Below, one piece after another: positions 12,020 to 23,321 of a DNA stretch of 64,000 bases. A model generated the notes under the pieces. That model was not told the origin of the DNA. It saw nothing but the letters and a program-made list of their open reading frames with translations, and ran no database searches. A program made the translations under genes and the position numbers. Every line of letters begins with the position of its first letter. The stretch's first letter is position 1. Origin of the DNA: Amia ocellicauda (Eukaryota > Chordata > Actinopteri > Amiiformes > Amiidae); NCBI RefSeq assembly GCF_036373705.1, contig NC_089867.1, forward strand, positions 25,988,323 through 26,052,322. The letters run 5' to 3'.

Positions 12020-12162
12020 CGGAGGAGAGGAGAGGAGAGGAGAGCCGAGCCGAGGAGAGGAGAGGAGAGGAGAGGAGAGGAGAGGAGAGCCGAGCCGAGC
12101 CGAGCCGAGCCGAGCCGAGCCGAGCCGAGCCGAGCCGAGCCGAGCCGAGCCGAGCCGAGCCA
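12020..12162. repeat. Compound pentanucleotide repeat (GGAGA)n then (GCCGA)n
   Basis: About 28 pentamers. GGAGA units change to GCCGA units, with one earlier GCCGA pair inside the GGAGA block. One strand is almost pure purine in the first half. Confidence 0.95.
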
Positions 12163-14726
12163 CGCAGGGAAGTGCTGAGCTGCTTCTCTTCACAGTGGCA
12201 AGGTTAACGTCCAGCACAATGTCTAGTGCTAAAATAGTGTTAAACGGTCTCAATACTCACTGGGGTAAACCATCTGGAGAGTCTGTGTTGGTACTGGGCG
12301 TCTAAATAAAGTGGGTTTATACCAGTAGTGTAAAACTTACAAGCACTTAATGTATCTTAATTGTACAAATGTTAATTATTGTAAAGGACTTGGTTTGAGG
12401 ATAAAATTGTTTACCTGCCAATAATTTGTGGTTTTTCTACCCTAAGTGGGAACTTGTCTCCGAGTCAAGTATTTGCATGACCTTTGTCCATGTCTCCGGT
12501 TATGGTGGTGCTTGTAAGTATTCCCTGTAAATGCATGGCCAGTTTGTCTGTCTGGTTTTTATTTCACCCACAAATTGCTTGATAATGCATTGCAAAGGAG
12601 TGGTAGATGTTACTGCACAGTATCCGTGCTACACATGCGCACTTTTGTGCTCATCAGGGTGTAGAGGCAGCCTATGGTATCGCTACTTCTCGTTTGGGTG
12701 ACAAAAGCAGAGTAAAGTGGGTTTTGACGCTTTAATGGAGTAAACGATGAGTATTTAATTGTAGTGTCGAGTTCAATCCCGAGTACCTCCGTGTAAATGG
12801 CAGTGTTTTGTGTAATCCAGTGACTAATCCCTTGCTAATGAGCGCTGTTGCCTCGGCGGCTCTGGTGTCTCGGACGGCGACTGGGTGAAGCTCGACGCGT
12901 TATTGGTGTTGGTTTGCACTTTTCTCCGCGGTTTTCGTTTTGCGTTGTATCGAGTCTCTTCCTCTGTTCTCACTAGGTGGCGTGTGGTGTTGGGATGGAA
13001 ATTGTTGGATGATGGTGGAGTTGTGCTGCCCGGGACGCAGACCTGCAGCGGATTGGTTTCCCGAGACCTCCCGGTCTGATGGCGCTCATGTTTGCGGCGG
13101 GGCAGGGGGTCTCTTGCGGCGGGGCAGCGGCAGGGCGCTGTTGGCTCAGGACTACGAGGGAAGTGAACGGCATCTCGCTGTGCTGGTTGGAGGCAGCAGG
13201 CGGACTGGAGTTGGTGAGCCGGCCTTATTTTCGCGCTTTACAGCGGTTCCTCCGTGCGTCTGTGGAGACGAGCTGGGATGCGTCCATGGCGGCCGCAAGC
13301 ACTGGTGTCCGTCCGTCCGCTGCGGCGCGCCGGCGTGTGGAGACGCACAGAAACGCTGGTCTCGCCATATGAAACCGCCATCTGTTCAGGAGCCCGTGGA
13401 GGTTGACGGTCCCAGATGGAAGTGTACTAACATGCTATATTTGTTTTAAATAAATGCTGTTGAGTTAATGTCAAATGTTGTTGTGGTGCTACCTCCGAGT
13501 AATTGACCCGAGCAGATTGTGTTTTGTCGTATGTGGCTGAATGTCTGCAGGGAAGAGTGCCTCACTGTGTTTACATGCACAGAGGACGGCATTACCATTA
13601 CTGTAAGTTCTGATGGCTATTTTTGTAATTGAAATCCTATGACATTACTGGCTAATGTGTTAGTCTTTCCAATAAAATGTGTATGTTGTACAAAATGTTT
13701 GGTTTTATGTAGTTGAATGCTGGCCAGCTCTCCATTGAGTGTCCCCACGCATCTACTGTGTGCAATGTGCTTGAGGGTTTTTTTGTTTTTTCTCCCTGGA
13801 GTCTGGTGTGTGAGGTGTGACCTTGAAGAAAATGTCTTGTAATGCTTGTTTTTCATAGATGAACAATTTCCTGGAAGGCCTTTTTGAAAGTTTGATTAAC
13901 CCACTGTTCTGCTCACTATCATTTGTAAATGTGAGTGCAATTCTGGACAGATTGGCTGCTTTTCTTCCAGCTGGTCATGGCAGAGGTTAGTGATGTGAAT
14001 GTTTTCATTGCACTGTCAATGTATTGTTTGCACTTTGCTAAATTGCACACTTCTGGAATGATCACATTCCACAAGCTGTTTGGACTTGTTGTGTTTTGAA
14101 CTGAAGGTTGTGCATTCCCTTTGGCTAATCCTGAGGGAATGGTTTGGTTTGGGCCAGAAAGTCCTTAAAACAAAAGGTGCAAATGTAACCCCTTCTAGAT
14201 GTGGATAGCCACCAATGGCAGGTGGTTACACTTGATGTATGTTTTATGTACATGGAGTGTGTTGCAGTGCTTGGCCATTGTTAAGCAGCAGGTGGGTTAC
14301 AACAGAATGTAAGGTGTGTAACTTGTCATGTATGGTTCACCATGTTTTTGCCAGGATGAACTCTGCAGCCACTTGCATGAATGGTGGCTGTAAGAGTATG
14401 TGTGCATGAAAACAATGTTTACTTGTGCATAATTGCATGTGGAGGAAATGGTGAGCTGTACCTTGTTCTGCCCCCTGGGATAGATTTTGTATGTGGGATG
14501 TCTGCCTTTCTGAATGCATGGCCCTTTGTCTTATGGTTTGGTTTTATTTATGTACCTTCTGTCTTCCCCTGGCAGACTTGTCAACATATTTCTCCTAATG
14601 TGTTACTTGATCAGCCTGGTAGGTTCCTGTAGGGAAGGCTAACATGTATGGTTTGTATTTCCTCTTGGGGAATCTAAAATGGAAGCTCAATGTCCTGGAG
14701 TTGTCAACCTTTTTGTATTGTGTAGT
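12163..14726. other. Intergenic with a CpG-rich block at about 12840-13400
   Basis: The block around 12840-13400 is rich in CpG (ctcgacgcg, ctccgcgg, gcggcgcgccgg) compared with its A/T-rich surroundings. An AATAAA follows at 13449-13454. It could be a promoter or a short non-coding transcript. I see no splice-consistent protein and no known family in its reading frames. Confidence 0.35.
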
Positions 14727-14893
14727 GAGACTAGAGACTAGAGACTAGAGACTAGAGACTAGAGACTAGAGACTAGAGACTAGAGACTAGAGACTAGAGA
14801 CTAGAGACTAGAGACTAGAGACTAGAGACTAGAGACTAGAGACTAGAGACTAGAGACTAGAGACTAGAGACTAGAGACTAGAGACTAGAGACT
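14727..14893. repeat. (GAGACTA)n heptanucleotide tandem array, ~24 copies
   Basis: A 7-bp unit is repeated without visible error for 167 bp. It sits just upstream of the CpG-rich region preceding ccdc30. Confidence 0.97.
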
Positions 14894-14924
14894 CCCATCA
14901 ATGAACACAGACCCGCCTCTCGAG

Positions 14925-15043
14925 TGTGAGTGCGCTCCTCCCGTTGCCATGGCTCCTGCGGCCCGGCGTCCGTGGCTGTTGCGCGCGCATCCGTGGGGGA
15001 AAAAACCAAACCTCGAGCAGGCCGCCCCCCCGGGACCCCCCCC

Positions 15044-15080
<37 letters not shown>

Positions 15081-15860
15081 GGGACCCCCACACACACACA
15101 CACACCCGGGACCCCCACACACACACACACACCCGGGACCCCGTCTCCTGCACCCGCTTTCACATTACCTTTAAAGCATCTACCCGCCTCTGCTGGCCGC
15201 ACAGCCAGCTCCGGACCCCGCCGCCTCGGCACGGAGCTCTCCCGCCCCCCGACCCTCCTGGGGTTTGACCAGCGGCCCTGGCGGGACCATGGCGCACTCC
15301 GGCCTGGAGCTGCTGGCTCGATGACCCATTCATCCAGCGAGAAGAGAAAGTGGAGGATGCAACTCGTTTACCGGGGCAGAGCCTCGGCGCTGGACCGCTA
15401 CATCACACCACCCACCCCCGAGCAAAGCAAGGAAACGGCCCTACCGGAAACTGGGGGGATGAGACCCGGGAAGACGCGGAGACACGGGCACCTCTGCAGG
15501 GGAAGGAGCTCGGCTACAGTCCCGCATCCATCCTCTCGGTGCGGATTACATCCACAAGGCTGTGTCGGACATTTTGAAGGAAGCAGACGTCTTCTTTTTC
15601 TAGGACAATCGGCCACCGTAGTCTAACTTACAGAAAGTTAGACAGATCTGCGGCCAGACGCTTGTAAACAGACCCTTTCATGCAGACGTCGGAAGTTTTC
15701 TCGCTCGGCTCCGGGGAGACTTGGTGCCAGTGACCGCTGCCTGGCCGGAGCACCGGACCGTGAGACGCCTCGCATCCAGTCCTCTCCGCCTCCAGCGACA
15801 TCTTTAAAGCCGAGCCGCTGCCGCGGTGTGCGCACCGGGCTGGATGAGCGGAGTTAACGG
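14925..15860 (+). promoter_or_regulatory. CpG-rich region, likely ccdc30 promoter / 5'UTR
   Basis: GC- and CpG-dense sequence (gcccggcgtccg, ccgccgcctcggc, gccgagccgctgccgcgg) about 0.5-1.4 kb upstream of the ccdc30-like ATG. It stands out sharply from A/T-rich sequence on both sides, as for a vertebrate CpG-island promoter. The transcription start cannot be placed from sequence alone. Confidence 0.5.
15043..15145. repeat. Minisatellite of (CA)n blocks separated by CCCGGGACCCC
   Basis: Three (CA)n blocks alternate with cccgggacccc, which recurs at about 15031, 15078, 15105 and 15132. The array lies within the CpG-rich region. Confidence 0.9.
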
Positions 15861-16236
15861 GCACGGAGTCCGCAGAGCCGTGTCTGTATTGATCTCATTT
15901 ACGCCACACACCACTTACGGAGTTTTGAAAACATCTACCGGAAATGCAACACGTACATTACACCCTCTTAAGTGACACCATGGTACAAAAAAAAACATTG
16001 TACCTCGATATTGTGGAGACTTGTTGTTATATTGTCGCTTGGTTTGCACTGAGCGCTGATTTTGATATGTAATGCATGAAAACTAACAGGATGGGCATTT
16101 TGAATAATTGATGAAACCCCGTCTTTCATCTTCAGCTTTGATATTTTCATATTTGGCCTTCTTGGATATAACATTTTTTCAGATCTGCTTGAGTTACTTG
16201 GGCGGATCATTATAATCGATGGGAGAATTTTTCACC

Positions 16237-16251
16237 ATGGATTGGCCGTAG
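16237..16251 (+). promoter_or_regulatory. Upstream ORF (4 codons) before the ccdc30-like start
   Basis: ATG at 16237 in a strong context (ttcaccATGG) opens a 4-codon ORF, MDWP, ending at TAG 16249-16251, 48 nt before the presumed ccdc30 ATG. If it is in the 5'UTR it should lower translation and allow reinitiation. Confidence 0.35.
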
Positions 16252-16299
16252 GAGGCACCCGTCTGGAAGGGTTTCCAAAACTCTGGACAACCGCACAAC

Positions 16300-19200
16300 A
16301 TGGAGCAACAAGAGGTAAACGCATATGGCGCACTACTCAATAATTACATACACTAGCAGCTGGACACGGCTTTATACATACTGTCAAAATACATAAGCTG
16401 TTTATACAACTGCGAGAGAAAATAACCATAAGCCCCCACAATATTTAGGTCTCCAGTTTCTTTAAACTACACACATCACTTGGACATGTATATTATATTT
16501 GCTTGAGACAGTCCAGCTTCCAGATAGGGATGTCTGTGTGTTCTGCTTTATGCTTGGTGTTTTGTCGCAGTCAGGCATTCTTAGTTGGATGAACCTTTTT
16601 AGTTTAGTTTAGTTTTATTTGTATTGCATCCATGTTGAATGAGATTTATTCAAAATGGACCACTGTTGGTTACATTCAAAATTAAGTACTTACTTGCATA
16701 CCCTATTGTTTCCATTCTCTGCTATTATCTTTCATTGTGCTGGTTTTTATTGTTATGTTAAGTTACTATTCAGGCAGAAACACTGAATTCAAATGCATCT
16801 CCCAGTGGATGAGGGGCAATGGGACACATTTACCCAGGTCACAGCCAGCAACAGAAACTTGATTTATTTGTGTGTTTGCAGTAAAACACAGTGACTGTGA
16901 TTGATAAAGGAATGCAAACCACTGCCTCCCAATAACCCCAAATAAGGTGCAATAATTTACTTCCAGGGTGGAGCTACATGAGTTAACAAGTTATGTTGCA
17001 TCAGGGTCATGTTAATTTCCTCAAATAAATAACCTACATTGTCATTATCAAGGGCAGAACTTTCTTTCGTCCTTTTGGGGGAAAGATGTGTCTGGAATAG
17101 TATTACTGGTATCATACATATGTAAAACTAATATTGTGTAATGAAAAAGGTTCATGCCAATTATTAATTATCAGTAAAACCCATTTAGGAAATCTACTAA
17201 TCTTGTACAAGCAAACCTAAAATTATACTCTTTCTGTACAACAAGTTGAGAGAAACATATAATGAGCTACATTGACCTACAAAATGCAATCCTATTTAAA
17301 AATGTATGTCAAGGGATATCTTTACAATTGCAATCATATGCTCTCCAACTCAACAGTGTGTGACATGCATCCTGGTCACATGTTGGGCTGTTGAGGGTCC
17401 GTACAGCTGCTCTTGGGGACAACACATTTTTACACACACACATTGCACAGCTGGTGACAACTGTGGAATCCACTGCTCTGAAATAGGGTGTGGACCAGAA
17501 TAGGGAACACAGTACTTGGCACAGTAGTTTTAGCTTCAGCATGACCTAAGAAAAGCTGTGATTTTAAGAGAAACTGTCTGCAGTGCAGTTTGGCTTTTGT
17601 CACCACCAAATTGAACTCTTGGGTATGACCTGGCAGGCACAGGGTTTTGGGTTACTGTGTCAGCAGTGTACTGAATTGTTAGTCAGGTTGAATGCAGCCG
17701 TAGGCCATGTGTCTGCTCACGGTTGTCTTTTATTTTCTAGCAAGTGATCCCAGTTGAGATCAGGTTTCTCAGAGCTTTTGTTAGACTTGCAAGGCAGGTG
17801 GACTGGACTGTTGTGCATTTTTTTCCCCCCATTTAATCACACCATAAAAACATTCCTTGCATGCATAGTGATGAATGTGAGGTTTAAACAATTCTAGTAC
17901 TCAGAGAAGAGGGGTGGGGAGACGTCTTGTTTAAATTACTGATATCGCAGTGTGTAATCTAGGAGTTTCCAGTTTAGAGCTATAACATTCATTGGTTGAA
18001 GATGAATCCATGAAGATGATTCTCAGATTGTATTTATAAGGAATTGTAACCAAAAAGTTTGTTAAGGTCAGCATTTATCTTTTAAGGTTTAATCTTGAAT
18101 TGATGCATTTTAGAGGCCCAGACTTTGTCCCTCGTGATTTGAGAAGAAATAAAAACTTTGGTCCAACTACTTTTTTATATATCACCAAAATGATGGAGAC
18201 CCACTCACAGACCCAGAGGTTCTATTGCTGGTCTAGGCATTTGGAATCTAGTTTTGACATATTAGAATTTCTAATTTTGTTGGTTTTAAGCTGCAAATGT
18301 CTTGTTTGCTGCAGTCTCATTGTGTTGAAATGAATGGTATGGATTTCCGCAGACATGCCTCTGCTAGCCTGTGTTGCACTCACATACTGAAGCAGCTACA
18401 AGTTCTCATGGAAACCTGGTAACATCTCACCAGGAGAGCTGGGATCTCCGTTTCTATAGCGTAGCATAATCAGCTGCAAAATATCTACACCGCTACACTC
18501 ACACACTGTCAGTAGTTCACTACCAATCTACAGAGCGAGGATATGCCCGAAACATTTTCTGTAAGTGTTATTATTTACCTATATCATTAACTTGTTTTTT
18601 AGTTTGTTTTTAGAAAAGTGCATTATTTTCCTCACTTAAATGTTTTTGGACATGCAGTTACTGTACTTTCCCTTTACTTTATTACTTTTATTAGCATTAG
18701 AACATTTATTTTACCCTTAAAAAGAGTTCTGATACTCATGGTTTTCCCAGTTTCCCGTTAGTCTGTATATAATATCTATATCGGTCTGTTTCTCCTCACC
18801 TTTAGGGCAATAGACTCTTATTGGTTTTCCATTCACCTCTGAACTGTTATTCAGGTATCTGAAGTAATTGTTTGCTGAACTGAAATGTTTCCCAGGTCAA
18901 AATGTAACTATGGGTCAGAGTTTGGAAACTCAGTTACACATTCAGTTACCATTTTTGTGCCGCAACATTTTGCTAAAGGGACCAATTTGCCATCGCCTGG
19001 AACCAGACTTGTGCTTCATGGGTATTTGACCTGGCTTTGAACAACCTCAGGACCCTGTCTTGTACATGGTTGTCAGAGCTGAATATGTTAGTTTTTGTGA
19101 TGTGCACACACACCCCCCCCCCCCCCCCCCAACTTCCATGTGGACATGACAGAACATGTTGCTTACTGTGTTGAAAGGAGAGGGCCGAGCTCGAGGACAT

Positions 19201-22200
19201 CGTGCTGCGGCTGAGGGCCGATGGACTGGACCCCGGGGCCACAGCGGATGAGCGTCTCCGTCACCTGTGGCGCCTGTTCCTGCGCAGCGAGGGCAGCCTG
19301 GTGTCCGTCACTCAGGACCTGCAGACCCTGCGCACACAGCAGGCCACCGAGATGAAGGAGGTGAGGCCCCCCCGACACCGGCTCCTGGTTAGAGCAGTGG
19401 GAGACGAGCTCTTTCTGCCACCAACTTCCTTTCCCTACAACACATCGGCTAGAGCACAACAACGCCCTGCACAGTTGTTCATGACTGTGTTAGCATTTAT
19501 TCCAGTCCCGATGTGGTGCTGTGTTGTGATGCTCAGCCAGACTTTGATTAACAGTTCAATCGGTTTGCAAGCAGTACAAGGTGCCGGTGCAAACAGTACT
19601 GAAGAAGTGGAAATGCTAATATGCTCTGAATATTGTGAAGGATCAGCTACCCTGTACAGCCATGGCATGTATTTATTTTAAACAAAAAACAAACAAAAAC
19701 CTAATCCTCAAATGTAAACAAATGACAACTTCACCAGGAACAGCTACACCCGTTTACCCTGGGATACTCTTTTCTCAAATTCCCCTTTGTTCTCCATGTG
19801 CTTTTAAATAATTCTCACCAAGTGTATCCAATTATCCCATTAACCCCATCCTACAACAACTGGTTACACCCTGTAGAGGCTCTACCAACATGGCAGCCTT
19901 GACAGCCTTCTCCTTTCCCAAGATGGAGTGCACCCTCCTCAACCCCCAAGGTCCCAGATCCTCCCAATTCACCTCTGGGAATGTTCACTCCATCACAATA
20001 AATATCTTCATATTAAATCCACATCTGTTTATGCAGATTTGATCTATGACTCAAGACATGCAAACACTTACATCTGGTTTCCTTTGTTTAGCGATTCCAT
20101 TTTGGTCCCGCCCTTTGCTCCAATTTTGTAGGATGATTTTGAATAATATCCAAATTAACCTCTCTGCTAGTGTCCCTTTATGGCGTGTGAAGTAGAGCCC
20201 TTGGGTTATAACACGTCACCACCGACAGATTATTGTCCAGGTGAAGAGTGACGTGTGAAAAAACACAAGTTGTCTCTACTTTATAAGAGATCCATCGTAT
20301 GTCACCACCTTTACATACTGATCAATATAAAATAATATGAAAACGGCTCCACAACAGACAGTGAAATCAGAACTGTCTACCCAGTAATGAAACTATTAAA
20401 AGGCAACTCTGACATGCTGTACCATAGCGTTCACAGTGCAGTGTCAGTCAACAGGACCATATAGGATTTCCTAACAACTTCGTTCAGCAGGGTAAACCAG
20501 TTCGGTACGACTCCTACCAAGGCCAATAGCGGGCTCACCGTGTCCGTTTACAGGTGGAGAACTATGTAGACCACATCCGCAACCTCTCGGAGGAGCGGGA
20601 GTCCCTGACGGCCGAGTACGAGCGGGAGAACGAGCAGCTTCGCCTGGACATGCAGCAGCTCCGCATCCATCAAGGTGAGCGTCTCGGACGCCCACTCTCC
20701 CCCCCAAGCCCGTGTGTTTCTGACTCAGGAGCTCCGGTCCACAGCCGGTTCCTATTGTAGTCTGTAGTTTGATCTGAACACAACTTCTGTATTATTTCTG
20801 CGGGTCACACGCTGAATATTCCTGCCAAGCCAATTCAATCTGTGCTCTTGCTCGTCTGCTCCCCGGGGCGCAGAGGCCCAGCTCAAGGAGGTGGAGGAGA
20901 TGCTGGAGCAGGAGGGCCTGGGTGAGATCACGCACAGCAGCCCCAGTGAGCAGATCGCCTACCTGCTGGTGGAGAGGGCCACCCTGTTGGAGAAGCTGGA
21001 GGCGGCCGAGAGGAAGCTGGACACGCAGAGCCTCACTGGCAGCCTGAGAGAGGTGCATCTGCAGGTACAGGACAGGCGTTAAATCCATCCATTACATTTA
21101 AGTCACATGTTGTAATTCAATTTGTTATTCATTTGATTCTCACAAACACGTCTGAAAAGGTGCATTTTTCAACAGGAAAGTACTCATCTGTTGAAAACAT
21201 CAATCAGTTCAGCCCATTAGGCAGTGCGGCAGGAAGAGTCCAGTACCGGCCCTCCTGACCTACCTCAGTACAGTACAGTACAGTACTTCGGTTCAGTTTG
21301 ATCAGCCAGTTAATTGTCCAACTGAATTATTTTCCATCATGATCACCTATTAATGAGATAATGAAGTGACTGGCTGGGCTGTACCAACATCCTGCACCAA
21401 GTCACAGGAAAGGCCAGTATTTGACTCCTGCAACACAGTGAGCTGACTTGCCTGTAGGGCCAGAGATCTGGACCTCGTTTCCAGTCCAGCCCCACTACGC
21501 ACTGCTGGTCATCCTGTGCTGCCAGGGTCTCATTTCTCTCCTCTGAGAGCTCTGTTATAAAGCCCATGGGAGTGAACGTTGGTCGTCTCCTCTTTAGGAG
21601 GAGCTGGACCAGATCCGCCAGACCCTGGAGGAGGAGCTCCGGCAGCAGAGGGAGTCCATGCAACGAACCAAAGAGACCATGAACAAGGTGAGAGGACCGC
21701 TGCCTCCGTCACAGCACACCAGGCTCGGCATTGTACTGGGGAAACGCACAGCAGGGTTTGTTTTTGCTTTGCTGGAAAAACAAAACAAAATGTTGAGCAT
21801 ATTAATGATATGACGTAAATGCCAAGTCATGAAAGATTTAAAATATACATTTTTCTCAGACTCATCAGAAGTCATGCACAATAAGGGTTTTTAAAAAGGA
21901 TAAACCCACAGGAAATGTATGGGCTCAAATTAGTGCCATAAGTAACAAATTCAAAATAAAAAATATTGTAAAAACAAAAATGAAAAAAGTTGAGAGAATT
22001 TATGTTGAGGTCAAAAATAAAACAATCAAAAGCAAAATGTATAGAACTGTAAACAAAAATAATTTTATCAAAAGCAAAAAAAAACAACTTGAAAGCAAAT
22101 GTTAAATCGAGAGCAAAACTCAAACTGATTGAGTCCGTTTCTCTGCCGCACTTGCCTGCAGGCCCTGTTTATGGTGCGATGCTGCGAGCCTCGCTTTCCC

Positions 22201-23321
22201 CGCCAGTTTCTTTTTTTTTGTTATGGCACTGTTTTGAGGGCAGGATTTACAGGGAGGCGTGGATCATGGGTCTGCATTGGTCCAGTAGGTTTGAGTGACA
22301 GTTCTTCCTAACCCAATCAGTGATCAGTAACGACCATAACATGTTTGATTGCAAAAGGAAAACAAAAAAGATTTCTATATCCACCTAGAAGTATTAAATC
22401 CCCCTCAAAAAATCCAATCTAAAGCTGAAAAGAAGAATTGAGCTGGACTTTTCAATTACTTATCTTGATTAGTAGGTGCCATTTGTAGCAGAATGCACAA
22501 AGGAATTTGATGGCAGATCTTTACACGAATGTGCATTTTCCTCCACACATTTTAGACTGCATTGTGTGTTTTCTTTTAGTTGTTTATCAGAAACAGTGGG
22601 TTAAGAAAAAAAAAAAAAAATTCTGAAAAACAGAAAGCATGAATAGAAGCATTTCCTGTAATCTGATTATAATTTTTAGCATACTATTAAACACAAACAA
22701 AGTGCTTTATCCTCTTTTGGGGGGAAGGCAGGGATAACATAAGAGATCTGCTGCAATTGTAATTCAGCAGGGATCCATACTGCAGCAGCGCTGCTGGGAT
22801 ACATTAAAGTACACCTGCTTTTGGAAACCAATTAACCTTCCTGAGCAGCAACTGAAAGCAGCTGGAAACCTCAAGTGAAAAGCCTTGGCTTGACACCATC
22901 TGAACAATAGAGTTGAGTGTACTCCGATAAGAACAACAAACAAACAAACAAAGTAAATGTGTTTAGTTTGTAGATAAGAGTTGTGTATGTGTGTATGCCC
23001 ACTTTTTAAATCTGCTCTGGGTACAGATTTAAAAGGCGGACTGCTGCCGCTGCACCCTTCTGAGCCATTTCCTCAGAAGGGTGAACTGAAGACTGTTTCT
23101 GTGAGCTGCATTTTGCAGGGAAGGAAGTTGTTGACCGTGATATATCCTCCTGTGTCAGCGGTCCGATGTGCTCGGACGGTGTTGTGTACGGTACCCTGGA
23201 TTGATCCATGAATGTATCCCCGTTGTCTCTCCACAAGGATTTGCAGTCCCCAGGCCAGAGTCCCTGGAAGAAGCTCTTTGGAGTTCGCAAGGCAGCACAG
23301 AGCACACGCGATGATCCCTCC
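16300..23321 (+). CDS. ccdc30: ccdc30-like exons 1-6
   Basis: Coding exons: 16300-16314 (MEQQE only), 19178-19360, 20554-20674, 20874-21064, 21598-21687 and 23238-23321. Phases are 0,0,0/1,1/0,0,0. Exon 2 encodes [17 protein letters not shown]... including [11 protein letters not shown]. Exons 3-4 encode [18 protein letters not shown] and then [16 protein letters not shown]... with [13 protein letters not shown]. Exon 5 is 30 residues of coiled coil. Exon 6 is basic ([15 protein letters not shown]) and breaks the coil. All donors are GT (gtaaac, gtgagg, gtgagc, gtacag, gtgaga, gtacgt). The five-codon first exon is the least certain part; it is chosen because it keeps phase and has a good start context. 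Confidence 0.78.

Noticed and set aside
12760..12790. B-box-like gagttcaatcccgag, a possible tRNA gene
   Set aside because: No A box or cloverleaf pairing is found upstream.
12940..13449. 169-codon ORF on the + strand
   Set aside because: It lies in a CpG-rich block with no recognisable domain; overlapping frames are equally open.
14727..14893. CRISPR-like array
   Set aside because: It is a simple 7-bp tandem repeat without spacers, in a vertebrate genome.
14901..15626. 241-codon ORF on the + strand in the CpG-rich region
   Set aside because: It runs through the CA/CCCGGG minisatellite in all three frames and has no family resemblance; long ORFs are expected in stop-poor GC-rich sequence.
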